Source: Niebla homalea
Lineage: Eukaryota; Ascomycota; Lecanoromycetes; Lecanorales; Ramalinaceae
Assembly: GCA_019925105.1 (NCBI GenBank)
Contig: JAHGAU010000017.1
Coordinates: 930,001 to 994,000, forward strand
DNA length: 64,000 nucleotides
Direction of reading: 5' to 3'
Each line of letters begins with the position of its first letter. Position 1 is the first letter of the stretch. A model generated the notes under the pieces. It did no database searches. It worked only from the letters and a program-made list of their open reading frames with translations, and was not told where the DNA came from. This document shows, piece by piece, positions 10,917 to 20,977 of this stretch. The position numbers and the translations under genes are program-made.

Positions 10917-12317
10917 TCAGTCTTCCTCAGCGACTTTCCAGAACTTCCATGCTCGCCCCTCTCCATGCTTGTCTGCCCCAACAAGCATCTCAATAGCCTG
11001 TTCGCCCTCAGCCGCCAAAAAGCCCTCGAGGTCAATCTCTTCTCCTCGCAAGACAGCCGGCCAAAGAACCCCTACACCTTCACCCCCAAGAGTGGTCTCG
11101 AATCTTTCAAAGCCTTCTGCGTCAAGCTTGGACTCTAAATCACCTAATGTGTCGGAGGAAAGTCCAGGCTTCAACAGGGTAATGGCACTTCCACCCCCTC
11201 CAGCACCAGTGAGTTTCGTGTATCCAGCACCAACAGAATCCACAAGTTCCCGGATCCGCTCTAGCTTTGGATGCGACACCCCCAGAGATACCAGCAAGCC
11301 ATGATTCATATTCATCAGAGATCCGAGCTTCTCGGTGGTTGCGGCATCACCTGCCGTGAAACCTGATGAGGTCAACAATTCATGCGCACTTTCCGTCACT
11401 CCGTTGATGGCTGAGAGGATGAGATCCGTCACTGCGGGGTAGGCTGTCATCAAAGCAGCAACCTTGGCAACCTCGGTCGCTGTTGATCTTGACTGGCGAG
11501 TGTTGACGAGCAGAAGAGGGAGTTCTGGGAAGTTCCTCAAAGGCATTACCTTGGGTGGTTTGCTGTAATCTTCGCGCTTAAATAGCACGGCTTTCCCGTT
11601 GGTGGCCACCGTGTTGTCAACACCACTCGGATTCCCATGAATGCACATCTCGGCAACAAAGGCCCACCGATTGATTCGTTCAATCTGGATTTCGGCTTCC
11701 TCGGAGGGCTGATCAGGATGTGGTCCAGATAGTGCTCGAATTTGCAGTAGGAGGGCCGAGCTGATGCATACACTTATACTGGCGCTGCTGCCTAAGCCAG
11801 CACTGATCGGAAGAGTTGAGCGGAGAGTGTAGACGCAGCCAGGAAAAGCTTGAGACCCAAGAGAAAGAAAGAGGTAGAGAAAAGCCGAGGCTGCTGCTTG
11901 ATGAACCTTTCTTCGCTCGCCATGAATATTGGGCGAGACATTGGCTAAATGCGGCCGCATTGCTTCTACTAAGTGAGGATCAAGAGTTGTGACGAGACTG
12001 TAATATGCCTTTTTCTTCGAAGGATGAGCGAATGTTGACCAAGGCATCTCGTCAATGTTCCAAGAATGATTCAATTCAATATCAGGAAATATAAGCGAGA
12101 TATCACGACGCGACTTGGACAAAGTAGTGACATGCATATAGGAGCGTAAGGAGATGGCAGCTGCCATTGCAGCTTTGCCATGAACTACAGCATGTTCGCC
12201 ATAGACAATGACTTTACCTGGAGCAGAGGTCATGAAAGCAGGGTTCATGGGCGAGGAAAGCCTTCTGGGTTTGCCCTCGTCTTCCGGGGATTGCTCTCGA
12301 AGCTGCAACCTATCCAT
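10917..12317 (-). CDS. erg12: Mevalonate kinase, 466 aa
   Basis: Mevalonate kinase phosphorylates mevalonate in the pathway to sterols, dolichol and prenyl groups. It is a single uninterrupted exon of 466 aa. GHMP kinase motifs in order: APGKVIVYGEHAVVHGK near residue 33, the ATP-binding PISAGLGSSASISV near 170, GVDNTVATNGKAVLFKR in the middle, and KLTGAGGGGSAITL near 370. Length matches fungal mevalonate kinases (about 440-540 aa). The 20-30 residues before the first motif are not conserved, so the start is inferred from the first ATG. It is divergent from ste24, whose protease acts on proteins prenylated by products of this pathway. Confidence 0.95.
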   Translation of the reverse strand: MDRLQLREQSPEDEGKPRRLSSPMNPAFMTSAPGKVIVYGEHAVVHGKAAMAAAISLRSYMHVTTLSKSRRDISLIFPDIELNHSWNIDEMPWSTFAHPSKKKAYYSLVTTLDPHLVEAMRPHLANVSPNIHGERRKVHQAAASAFLYLFLSLGSQAFPGCVYTLRSTLPISAGLGSSASISVCISSALLLQIRALSGPHPDQPSEEAEIQIERINRWAFVAEMCIHGNPSGVDNTVATNGKAVLFKREDYSKPPKVMPLRNFPELPLLLVNTRQSRSTATEVAKVAALMTAYPAVTDLILSAINGVTESAHELLTSSGFTAGDAATTEKLGSLMNMNHGLLVSLGVSHPKLERIRELVDSVGAGYTKLTGAGGGGSAITLLKPGLSSDTLGDLESKLDAEGFERFETTLGGEGVGVLWPAVLRGEEIDLEGFLAAEGEQAIEMLVGADKHGEGRAWKFWKVAEED

Positions 12318-12711
12318 ATTGCTGGTATATTTCTCGACTCACTCGTCAGTCCAAGAGCTCGGTAATATCCGCCTACGCGACCATACCGAATGTTTGGAAT
12401 GAGTCAATGACCGTCCACAGCAGGTAAGACTGGTTTGTCAGATTTCCCTAGCTTATGATCTCATTTCATGTCTCATCGAATGGTGGATGGTCGTTGATAT
12501 CTGTAAATTGCTCGGACTAAGAAGCTTTTAGCCGCAAATTCAGGGGTCCCCCTTGGTCCTTCTCGCAAGAGAAGCGATCTTAACTCAGCGACCAAGATCT
12601 TTGCGGCACGACTTACGAATCAGAATTTTGTGGACAGATATCAAACGCTTTTTAGGGGCGAGGCTCACTTTAGAGACATTCAACACTCAGAACGTCTCGC
12701 GAGCCTTCAAC
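12318..12711. promoter_or_regulatory. Shared divergent promoter of erg12 and ste24
   Basis: These 394 bp lie between the start codons of the two isoprenoid-related genes. Short open frames here (12553-12747, 12630-12848) overlap the ste24 start and are not genes. I see no confident sterol-response or other named element. Confidence 0.45.
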
Positions 12712-14209
12712 ATGAACATCAACATGGATTTCCTTCAGGTAGGATAGATCCGGACGGGTGTCATACTCCTCCACTCATTGCTGACCTTTGCAGCGCCTCA
12801 GCCGGTTCCTCGACCGCCCAGGCTTCCCATGGAAGAAGCTCATTGTAGGATTTCAGTTGGGCCAATACGTGTTTGAAAGCTTCCTCTCGTTCCGCCAATA
12901 TCAGATCCTTAAGGCAAAGAAGCCTCCAACAGTGTTAGCAGGCGAGATCAAACAAGAAACGTTCGACAAAAGCCAGGCATATGGCCGCGCAAAAGCAAAC
13001 TACGGCTTCTGGTCAGGACTGTACGGTCTCATCCCGCAGCTCGCAATTGTCTACTATGATGTTATGCCCAAGGTGTGGGATCTGACTGGGGTCTGGCTCG
13101 CCAAATATGTGCCAGAGCGGTTTGCAGGGGAGATTGTTCATTCTCTCATTTTCTTGTTCGCCTTCACTTTTGTGGGCACGATAATCGATCTACCCTTCCA
13201 GTATTACTACCATTTCGTCCTGGAGGAGAAATTCGGCTTCAACAAGCAGACGGTCAAGCTCTGGGTCACCGACCTGATCAAGGGTCAGGCCTTGATGATC
13301 GTATTTGGCGCACCTTTACTGAGCGGATTCCTTGCAATCATCCAAAAGACTGGCAACAACTTCTTCGCCTACCTCTGGCTTTTCTCTGTCCTCGTCCAAG
13401 TCTTCGCCATCACCATCTACCCGATCGCCATCCTCCCGCTCTTTAATAAATTGACGCCATTGGAGCCTGGATCGTTGAAGACCGGTGTCGAAGACCTGGC
13501 CAAGAAGCTCCAATTTCCCCTGAGTGAATTGCATGTGATTGATGGCAGCAAGAGGAGCGCACACAGCAATGCGTACTTCTATGGGCTTCCATGGAAGAAG
13601 CATATTGTCATTTTCGACACTCTCATCGAGAAGAGTGACACTGAAGAGGTCATCGCCGTCCTTGGCCACGAGCTTGGCCATTGGAAACTTGGTCACACCA
13701 CCAAGCTCTTCGCTATCTCACAATTTCACATCTTCTACCTCTTCACCCTCTTCTCCGTCTTCATCAACAACCGTTCTCTGTACCAATCCTACGGCTTTTA
13801 TAATGAATTCCCCATCATCGTGGGCTTCATGTTATTCTCAGACGCTCTATCACCCCTCGATACCGTCGTCAAGTTGTTGCTGAACATTCTGAGCCGTGTT
13901 CATGAGTTTCAAGCCGGTGAGTCCTTCCAAAGCCACATTTGCAATTCCATGAGCATGCTGACCGCTCATTAATCAGACCAATTTGCCGCCAAACTCGGCT
14001 ACTCGCAAGAGCTTGGAAGATCGTTGTTGAAGCTGCAGATACAAAACCTGAGCACCATGGATGCCGACTGGATGTACGCCAGCTACCACTTCTCTCACCC
14101 CATCCTGTCCGAACGGCTTGGCGCTCTGAATTGGAAGTCCGGCGAGAAGGCGAATGGAAAGGCGGTGGATAGCGACAAGCCCGTCAAGGCTGCCGATAGA
14201 GAGCTTTAG
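12712..14209 (+). CDS. ste24: CAAX prenyl protease Ste24 (M48 metalloprotease), 460 aa
   Basis: Ste24 is an ER multi-pass zinc metalloprotease that trims prenylated CAAX proteins such as fungal a-type pheromone precursors. Exons: 12712-12738, 12794-13916 and 13977-14209; 1383 nt in total. The nine-codon first exon (MNINMDFLQ) joins RLSRFLDRPGFPWKKL, matching the family N-terminus; an in-frame ATG at 12724 could also serve. Several hydrophobic spans precede the zinc motif HELGH at residues 301-305. The third ligand lies in HEFQAD (Glu380), and the last intron falls inside that motif, after the Ala codon. The C-terminal part carries the conserved AAKLGY and SYHFSHP..ERL segments. It converges with the next gene, 51 bp between stops. 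Confidence 0.95.
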
Positions 14210-14260
14210 GTAGTGAACATCTTGAATGTTTGGATTCAGCGTGCCGACACGTCGTTCCCA

Positions 14261-14968
14261 TCACATTCGGGCATTCCGCTCCCTGTCCCTTCTTTCCTGC
14301 TCCTCGCGCTTCGCCTGCTTCCTCCTCTCCCTCTTCTCCATTTTCCGTGCATTTCTGTCGACCGTCTGTTCCCCCTTGATGCCTTCATCGTCCACGTGGT
14401 GATAGCCATTCACCTTCGGTTCCTCCTCCATCCCAAACACCGGGGCCTGCACCACCTGCCCATGCGGCCCCTGGGCCCCCCTCCCATCATCCCCCTCCGG
14501 CCCATCCACCCTCACATCCTCCTCCTGCTCCCGCTCAAACTCCCCCAGATCCTGCCAATCCCCCTCCCGTGTGCTATCCCCCGCGGCCCGCCTCGGGCGG
14601 TCGGACTCGTAGATATTGCCCCCCGGCGTGATCACCCCGCTGAACCCATCACTACTGTCCCCATCCCCACCGCCACTGCCACCCGCAGCCGCCGCGGACT
14701 TCTTGATCGGGATGTCCGCGGCCAGGTGCTCCCCGCGCAGGCCCGCCTGCAATCGGTGCAGGTTGTGCAGCACGAGGCCGATGTTGGAGCCCGAGCCGGC
14801 GGCCGTGGCGGGGCCGTTCTCCGTGAGGAGGGCGTTCGGGTGGAGGGAAGGGTCGATGGTGGCGCTGTCGAGGTAGGTGGTGACGAGGGCGAGGGCTTGG
14901 GAGGCGGGGATCCGGTGGGAGGAGTGGGTGCGGTGGGGGGGGAAGGCTGTTGTTGTAGTGGTTGCCAT
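14261..14968 (-). CDS. Possible RNA polymerase I A14-like subunit, 235 aa
   Basis: I assign this tentatively. The N-terminal half has a short helical pattern (IPASQALALVTTYLDSA, then SNIGLVLHNLHRLQAGLRGE), recalling the order in yeast Rpa14: a VSTDEVLQFLESF-like segment, a spacer, then a SSSISQLKRIQRDFKGL-like segment. Rpa14 pairs with Rpa43 in the Pol I stalk. The remainder is Gly/Asp-rich linker ending in a strongly basic, charged tail (RKMEKRERRKQAKREEQERR). The chosen start at 14968 (MATTTTTAF) is the likelier ATG; the frame continues upstream to 15070 but that extension is proline/histidine-rich and unlike coding sequence. GC content is clearly higher than in neighbouring genes. It could instead be an unrelated nucleolar protein. 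Confidence 0.5.
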   Translation of the reverse strand: MATTTTTAFPPHRTHSSHRIPASQALALVTTYLDSATIDPSLHPNALLTENGPATAAGSGSNIGLVLHNLHRLQAGLRGEHLAADIPIKKSAAAAGGSGGGDGDSSDGFSGVITPGGNIYESDRPRRAAGDSTREGDWQDLGEFEREQEEDVRVDGPEGDDGRGAQGPHGQVVQAPVFGMEEEPKVNGYHHVDDEGIKGEQTVDRNARKMEKRERRKQAKREEQERRDRERNARM

Positions 14969-15585
14969 GCCCCGGATGGATGCCGCCGCCCTGGTTTCGT
15001 GGAAATGTTTAGGGTGGGGGGTTATGGGGGCATGATGCGGAGGAGGAGGATGAGGTAAGTGGTCTGGCAATTTATGGATAGGTGTGTTTATTATGCACTA
15101 AACAGTGTATGGCTAAATGTAGGTAAATATGACTTGCAGGGTGTGCGCTTGCCAAGCCTGGAATTGGCTTGGGGGATGCTCGAACAGCCTCCCCCAAAGC
15201 CCCCCCTTGAAGCCCCACGGAGCGGCCCATCCTCCAAAAGGGCGCCTCTGAGCCAAAGCATCGCTTTGCAGAGTTTGCGTTACCTACCAGATGGACAGTC
15301 ACCGTCCAAGTTGGTCGAAAGAGAGTGGTTGTTCGAGAGCATGAGTGAACGATTGTTTATGGTAATTAAGCTCGTTGCTACCAAAGTGAACTAAACATAC
15401 AGTGGATCTCCCTAAGGACATGCCCGCCCAAGAGCAATAGAGCAGAATACAAAGATCAAATGTCGCTATCAGGCGCAATGTACTTGACAATTACTCTAGA
15501 GGCCAAGGCACTTCGTTGAGAAACGTCGTTCCCTGCCGTATTTATCCCATCTCGACTCATGGTTTTGATCGGAGAGGAAGATTTC
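14969..15585. other. Intergenic, promoter side of the A14-like gene
   Basis: There is no supported gene in these 617 bp. The plus-strand frame 15059-15394 is uncharacteristic. The right part should hold the 3' UTR of the secreted apple-like protein gene. Confidence 0.4.
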
Positions 15586-17508
15586 TCAGAATGCGCCAAC
15601 AGGGTCATCGACGCCTGTCAGCAGTATGGCACTGACTGCGTAGTCGTCCGTGATGTAGCTTTCAAAGTTACTCTGGATCTTAATCATACAGTGCAGACCC
15701 AAGTCGTAAGGCAACCACGTGACACCGTAGCAGGAGATGAGGGAGAAGTCTTCGTTGCGGGTCGAACATTCATTGATGCAGTCCTTGAACGTGGGCACGT
15801 TCACGCTGAACAAGCCAATTTCCATGTATGAGCGGAAACATTGTATCTGGTATTGATCTCCATACGGTGTCTCCCATACCGTAGCGTTCTCGGATGGACA
15901 ACCTGCAGGATTGATCGAGGTGCCAATTGGTCCTGACAGCCCCGAAGCCGAGGGGGAGCCACCCGACCGTGTGGTAGCCGATGCAGGTACGGATGGAAAC
16001 GGTGGAGTTGAAAGAAGGCTCGAAAGCGAAGAGCGTGTTGGGTAAGGGGCTAGGCTGGAAGCTGAGAGTGGAATTCTGCTTCCCGAGGACGCGCGCAACG
16101 GCACAAGTCCACTTGATGATGGCATTACCGCACCCGTAGCCGGCGTTGGATACAGTGTAACATTTGCTGTTGAAGTTGGACGCCTCAACGACACCGAAGG
16201 CCTTATTGTGATGTTGGCAGGTGATATTGGAAAGAATCCACTCGACGGTGCTGTCAGCAGACCCGTAGCCGGCGTCGAATGTATTGTGACATTAGCGGTT
16301 GAAATTGGAGGCCTCAGAGACACCGAAGGCCTTATTGTGATGTTGGCAGATGAGATTGGAAAGAATCCACTCGACGGTGCTGTCAGCAGACCCGTAGCCG
16401 GTGTCGGATGTATTGTGACGTTAGCGGTTGAAAACGGCCTTAGTGTGATATTGGCAGATGGTGTTGGAAAGAAGCCAGAGGAGGCAACAGATGAAGGATA
16501 CGAGATAGCGGTTGGGCCCCCAATCGTAGCGTTTGCTAAGGTGTATGGAGCATGGGTTGTGTGATTGAAGAACGGTGGGGTATAATTCACTGGCGACGCA
16601 GAAGGCGACGTTCCTGCGGAGGGAGCAGCCAGAGATGTGGACCACCCGGTGCCATGAAAGGGCGACGTTGGCGAAGCTAAGATGGATGTAGTGATAACAA
16701 CAGTCGCTGCCGCTACAGTCTGTTCCTTTTCGTAGTCGGTTCCGGAAATGGTCCTCGCCTGTGGAGACATTAACGTCAAGGTACACAAGATAGCATCGTT
16801 TGAGCTTACAGCGGTCACTGTAGGCGTTACTTCAACAGTACTTGGTGTAACACGTCGGCATGAGCAAGCACTCGAAACGCTTGTAGCCAGCACCGCGTTG
16901 TAGTCAACTGCTGACATCAATGCCTGTGCAACAGACCTTCCACTTGAAGCGTCTGCTCGCTTTTGAATGACTCCTCGGAGGTTAATGTTGTCGATTGTGA
17001 CTGTGGTCGTGATGTATGTAGTGGCAGGGTTGGTGACGGTCGTGTCCGTGGTATCATAAATAGTCGTGACGAGCGTGCTCAAGGTACTGTTCCACTGTTA
17101 GAGATAATGTTCGTGTCATCACAACATCAATTTCCTCGAGCTGATCGCTTGCCGAGAACATGGATCTGGTCGAGCCCATTCGTACTTTTGACCCTCAAGT
17201 TTGGCACTCCCCAATGCCTTCTACATGCGTGTCCTCCCAGGTCAACAGGGAGACATAGGAATTGAGCAAGCTTACGTCTTTACTGTGGTAGGAGGCGCCG
17301 TTTGTGTGACATCTTGTATGCCTAACAAACTCCTGCAGAAAGGATCTGTGTCCTGGGAATATGCCTCCAACGCTTGCAAAACATCGTCATTGTAGCACGC
17401 TTCGCGATTAGTCAAGCGTGCTCTCGTCTTGTCCAAGAAGTTTGGATGTGCCGCAACGATAGCTGATATCGAGGTAATGATTGCAACTAGTACAAAGCGT
17501 GAAGACAT
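15586..17508 (-). CDS. Secreted Ser/Thr-rich protein with tandem repeats and apple-like C-terminus, 577 aa
   Basis: Function is unknown; it is probably a wall or extracellular protein. Exons 17276-17508 and 15586-17086 on the minus strand are joined in phase 2 across a 189-nt intron. The first residues form a signal peptide (MSSR, then a hydrophobic run ending VAAHP); an in-frame ATG at 17520 adds MYSK. The middle is Ser/Thr/Pro-rich, suiting O-mannosylation, with N-glycosylation-type NVT/NIT sites and nearly three copies of a 43-residue repeat. The last 110 residues carry spaced cysteines (AGCPSENATVWETPYG, then the QIQCFRSY, KDCINEC, SLISCYG and GLHCMI segments) in a pattern like fungal apple/PAN-like domains. 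No GPI-anchor signal is evident. Only 193 bp separate its start from the dph6 stop. Confidence 0.75.
16132..16470. repeat. 129-bp tandem repeat inside the secreted-protein gene
   Basis: The sequence acccgtagccgg recurs at 16132, 16261 and 16390, and gacaccgaagg at 16190 and 16319: an exact 129-bp period, or 43 codons, so copy-number change keeps the frame. Two copies are nearly identical and the copy at 16132 is more diverged, as expected of an array that grows and contracts. Confidence 0.9.
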
Positions 17509-17701
17509 CTTTGAATACATGACTGCCAAAATAACAGCGCGAAGGAGTCGCCATATTTATCACCTTCGAGCAAGCCACATACCACGGATCCTCGTATTCT
17601 AGACATCATTCGGCGATCAGTCAACATGTGAAGATGGACGTGACGCGAACCGAGAAGTCCAAATGCATTCCATGAACGAAGCCCTTGCGTGCCACTGAGC
17701 C

Positions 17702-20026
17702 TTAGCCGGTCTGCTGTATTACCACCCCCGCGGAGAGCTCCACATAGCTTTGGCCTATAGTCCCCCAAACAGCTGTACAAGGAATAGCTTGTGCTTTCAT
17801 GTTGGTGAGAGCGTCCTTGAGTGAAGTGTATATAGTGACCGACGACGTCGCATTGTTCTTCATACCTGGTACGTGGTCTACACAATCTGCAATCAGTGTT
17901 TCCAAATGAGTTGATTGCTTGTGATCGCACATTTTTCGTATGCAAACATATGCAATTAGAACGTCTGCAGAGGGAACGGAGCATACAGTCACGGCTGCGT
18001 CTGCCATATTAAAAAGCTGATATTCGACTTTCCCATGCGCAACCCCCAAACTCTGCCACTCAATGTTACATCCCCGAGGTAGTTCTTTAACCTGCACCGA
18101 GAAGATTCCGGGAACATGATGATCTCGGCTGAGGAGTAGAGTGAAATTTGGTACCGGGGTCCTCTCTGGAGAACTAACGGCAAGCGTTTGAGAGTTACCG
18201 AACGTTCTGTCCCAGATGTCACTTGTGTCATCTTCATCCTCGTCTTCTTCCCATAAGCTAGCTCGATGAGCTTCCACCCAAGCCTGTTGTGCCAATTCAG
18301 CTTTCAACTTAGCATCGCTGCTGGCGGTGATGAAGGCTACAGCTCCCGTCCACCAGCCTACTTGCGTACAGGTGCCTATTCGCCACAAGTGCTGCAAAGA
18401 GAGGCAGACATCATGACAAAACTGTGCCACATCTTCCCTCATTTGGCTGAGAGAGGCCTTTTGATAAGGTACACGGAATGGCTGCAGGGTTGCAGGCACA
18501 AGTGGGATCTGGCCAGCGACGAACACGAGCGAGGCTCCCGACACCAAAGATTTGCTGATGCTTTGCGAATATGGTCCAATATTGGCCGGTGCCCAGTAAG
18601 ATCTTGACTGGACGTGCAGTCCCTCTCGATCGGGTCTTCCACCCAAATCAACTGTGAGAGAAACGACGACATTCGTACCTGGTGGGAGATGGGTCGATAC
18701 CGTCACTCTGGCAGGTGGGTTCGGCTTTGTGAACAATCGAGCATAAATTTCGTTCATTAGAACAAAATCATCCTTGAGCGACCGCACAATGATAGTAGTG
18801 AATATGATGTCGCTAGTTGTTCTATCATGCCTTCGTAGATGCTCCACAACACGCTCGCAGACCGACTCCATTTCCTCGGAGACACTGCCAGTTTGAACGG
18901 CCTCACGGATATTATAAAGATACAAGAGCGAGCCCACAATCTGCTCTTGTGGTCTAATATCCCAAATTGGCTCACTAGCCCAATTTGTCTCATGATCGTT
19001 CGGGTCATTTGTGGTAGCAGACAGTTCGGTAATCTTGGGAATAATCTTCAATAGCTTTTCAAAAGCAGCATCCCAATGGCTAATCTTCCGGAAGCCTTTA
19101 AGGTCATCGCAGGATCCAACGATTCCGTTTTCCACTGTTCGAACATTGTTGCCGTTGAATGTGAGAAGGGCAGTCCCATCAGAGGCCGTTCCAACGTGTC
19201 GTTGAACAGCTTCCGACTGGACCACAAGACGTCGTTTCCATATCGCTTGTGGACCATCAATGACCACGGTCTCATATTCCCCTCCCTCGCCCAGAACGCT
19301 GCCGCCAAACCTGCGCATGGCTTTCCGTAGTTTCCTTCTAATGATCGGATCCATCAGATTGTTCCACAATAAGACCTCATCCAAACCTCCGGAGGCGACC
19401 TTGACTAATCGGGCATCAAATCCCAGTGCAGTCATATCGTCAAGAAGTCCTTCTGGCGAAGGTGGTGGCAGCGACGGGTACTGCCACAAGTACGACAGTG
19501 GGACTAGCCTCAGACGGAAAGCCACTGATTCTATTCTAGTACGTTGATATGTTGAGAGTATTGCACCCGAGCAGACAGCGTTGATTTCAGGGTGGGCAGC
19601 CATGACTGTCCTGAGCAAGGGCAGTAAGGACTCGGTCTCATCCACATTCTGATCTCCATTCGAGGTGGATTCATTGACAGCCATGTGACTATCATAATAT
19701 TTTGACGCTTCAATCGCTCGGCCTCTTATGATATGACGATAGAGAGGAAGACCTAGCGCCTCAGAGTAGAATGGTATCAAGGTATGACCAGCCGTTTGAT
19801 ACATGTGGCTCTCTACGTCGGTCACCAAGGACTCCGATATGCCTTGATCCACTGCTGATTCGGGTTCATTTCCGTCAGCGGTAATAGACGTGACTGGAAA
19901 TGACGAAGGTGGCAGAAGATTAGCAAGAGCTATTACGCGATGGCCATTGGCGATGCAGTGATACAATGAAAAGAACGAATCTTTTCCGCCCGAAACAAGA
20001 GCGACAACATTAAGGGATTCTGCCAT
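17702..20026 (-). CDS. dph6: Diphthine-ammonia ligase Dph6, 774 aa
   Basis: Dph6 performs the last step of diphthamide synthesis on elongation factor 2, ATP-dependent amidation of diphthine. It is a single exon. The N-terminal adenine-nucleotide alpha-hydrolase domain has the PP-loop SGGKDS at residues 12-17, followed by the family segments GHRVIALANL, YQTAGH...Y, PLYR, AVCSGAILSTYQRTRIE, PLSYLW and GEGGEYETVV. The C-terminal half carries two RidA/YjgF-like domains, the usual layout of fungal Dph6. Length fits fungal homologues, near 700-800 aa. The start at 20026 places the PP-loop at the expected distance. A second diphthamide gene, dph4, lies 12 kb away. Confidence 0.93.
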   Translation of the reverse strand: MAESLNVVALVSGGKDSFFSLYHCIANGHRVIALANLLPPSSFPVTSITADGNEPESAVDQGISESLVTDVESHMYQTAGHTLIPFYSEALGLPLYRHIIRGRAIEASKYYDSHMAVNESTSNGDQNVDETESLLPLLRTVMAAHPEINAVCSGAILSTYQRTRIESVAFRLRLVPLSYLWQYPSLPPPSPEGLLDDMTALGFDARLVKVASGGLDEVLLWNNLMDPIIRRKLRKAMRRFGGSVLGEGGEYETVVIDGPQAIWKRRLVVQSEAVQRHVGTASDGTALLTFNGNNVRTVENGIVGSCDDLKGFRKISHWDAAFEKLLKIIPKITELSATTNDPNDHETNWASEPIWDIRPQEQIVGSLLYLYNIREAVQTGSVSEEMESVCERVVEHLRRHDRTTSDIIFTTIIVRSLKDDFVLMNEIYARLFTKPNPPARVTVSTHLPPGTNVVVSLTVDLGGRPDREGLHVQSRSYWAPANIGPYSQSISKSLVSGASLVFVAGQIPLVPATLQPFRVPYQKASLSQMREDVAQFCHDVCLSLQHLWRIGTCTQVGWWTGAVAFITASSDAKLKAELAQQAWVEAHRASLWEEDEDEDDTSDIWDRTFGNSQTLAVSSPERTPVPNFTLLLSRDHHVPGIFSVQVKELPRGCNIEWQSLGVAHGKVEYQLFNMADAAVTVCSVPSADVLIAYVCIRKMCDHKQSTHLETLIADCVDHVPGMKNNATSSVTIYTSLKDALTNMKAQAIPCTAVWGTIGQSYVELSAGVVIQQTG

Positions 20027-20610
20027 CTAGACTTGAAGAGATGTGGTATATGAGGTAAGCGTATGGCGAAGGGAGACACATCGAAGGTCAAAGGAAATCA
20101 TGACACACAGAGGATATCAAATGCCTAAGCTATTGATATTCAGCGCTTCTGATCGACGGTTCAAAGATCGTTACCTGCATGCATCCAATGCTCTCAGCAG
20201 CAGTGTTCAGGCTATGGAACGTTGAACCAGCAAATGACCGTCACCTAATTGGGCGTGGCATTAGCACCAGGAGGAAAATGCCACGTTTCACAAGAAATGA
20301 ACCGAGCCATCGTTGTCACAAAGGTTTTGTTTCCAGATCACAGTATTGGGCTCACAGTATTGGGCATGTCGTGTGGGGCCGTATTGATGTGGTTTACTTT
20401 GCGATTGGAATTAATCCTGGCTCCCAAAACTTTCGCCAGCAGTAGAGAAAAGTCCCCAGAGGCATAAGGTGAGGGTTAACTTAAGCTTATAGCTGGCATG
20501 GTGGTAATTTGAGACGTAGATTCTTTTCTGAACTGGACACTCACCGTCCAGTCTATGAACGGAATATATATTGAAATCAGACTGTTTTTCTGAGCTCTCT
20601 CCAGCAAGTA
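20027..20610. other. dph6 promoter region and tRNA flank
   Basis: No gene is supported. A short direct repeat, cacagtattgggc, occurs twice around 20337-20366. The left part should hold the dph6 promoter and the right part lies just upstream of the tRNA gene. Confidence 0.4.
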
Positions 20611-20692
20611 TCTTTGGTGGTTTAGTGGTTAGAATTTCCGCTTGTCATTTGGCAATGCGCGGGAGACCGGGGTTCGATTCCCCGCCAGAGAG
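20611..20692 (+). tRNA. tRNA-Asp (GTC) with a 10-nt intron
   Basis: The cloverleaf can be drawn in full. The acceptor stem is tctttgg (20611-20617) with ccagaga (20685-20691) and discriminator G at 20692. The D arm is gttt...gaat. The anticodon stem is tccgc (20637-20641) with gcggg (20659-20663), the T arm cgggg-ttcgatt-ccccg (20668-20684). The loop reads TTGTCA, then intron tttggcaatg (20648-20657), then C; the intron starts after position 37, the canonical site. Without it the tRNA is 72 nt. The anticodon is GTC (20644-20646), which reads Asp codons. The intron bases UGGCAA can pair with UUGUCA of the anticodon loop, as nuclear pre-tRNA splicing expects. Confidence 0.95.
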
Positions 20693-20698
20693 ATTCAA

Positions 20699-20705
20699 TT
20701 TTTTT
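20699..20705 (+). terminator. RNA polymerase III T-run terminator of tRNA-Asp
   Basis: A run of seven T residues begins 6 bases after the discriminator base of the tRNA, the usual Pol III stop signal. Confidence 0.8.
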
Positions 20706-20977
20706 CCTTTTGGAAAGAATGCAAAAGCAATAGCTTATGAAAATGATAACATTGAACATGCTCATGGTCTGGAGAGAGGTATATTTTTGAGATCCAGGCG
20801 AATGATCGTATGAGTGTATGATAATAGATATTCCGACCTGGCACTAATGACGGGATGTACGGAATAATGTCATGGCGGACGATGGGCGTGCCAAGACTTT
20901 GACCCCCCCAAAGGCCCCTCGGCCAAAAGACGTCCTATGGGGTCTGTCTCTACTTGTCTTATTACCTATCCTCTATA

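Noticed and set aside
14213..15058. 281-codon plus-strand frame opposite the A14-like gene
   Set aside because: Its Pro/Leu/His-rich, then Gly/Val-rich translation is typical of antisense reading of a GC-rich gene; the minus strand has the coherent protein.
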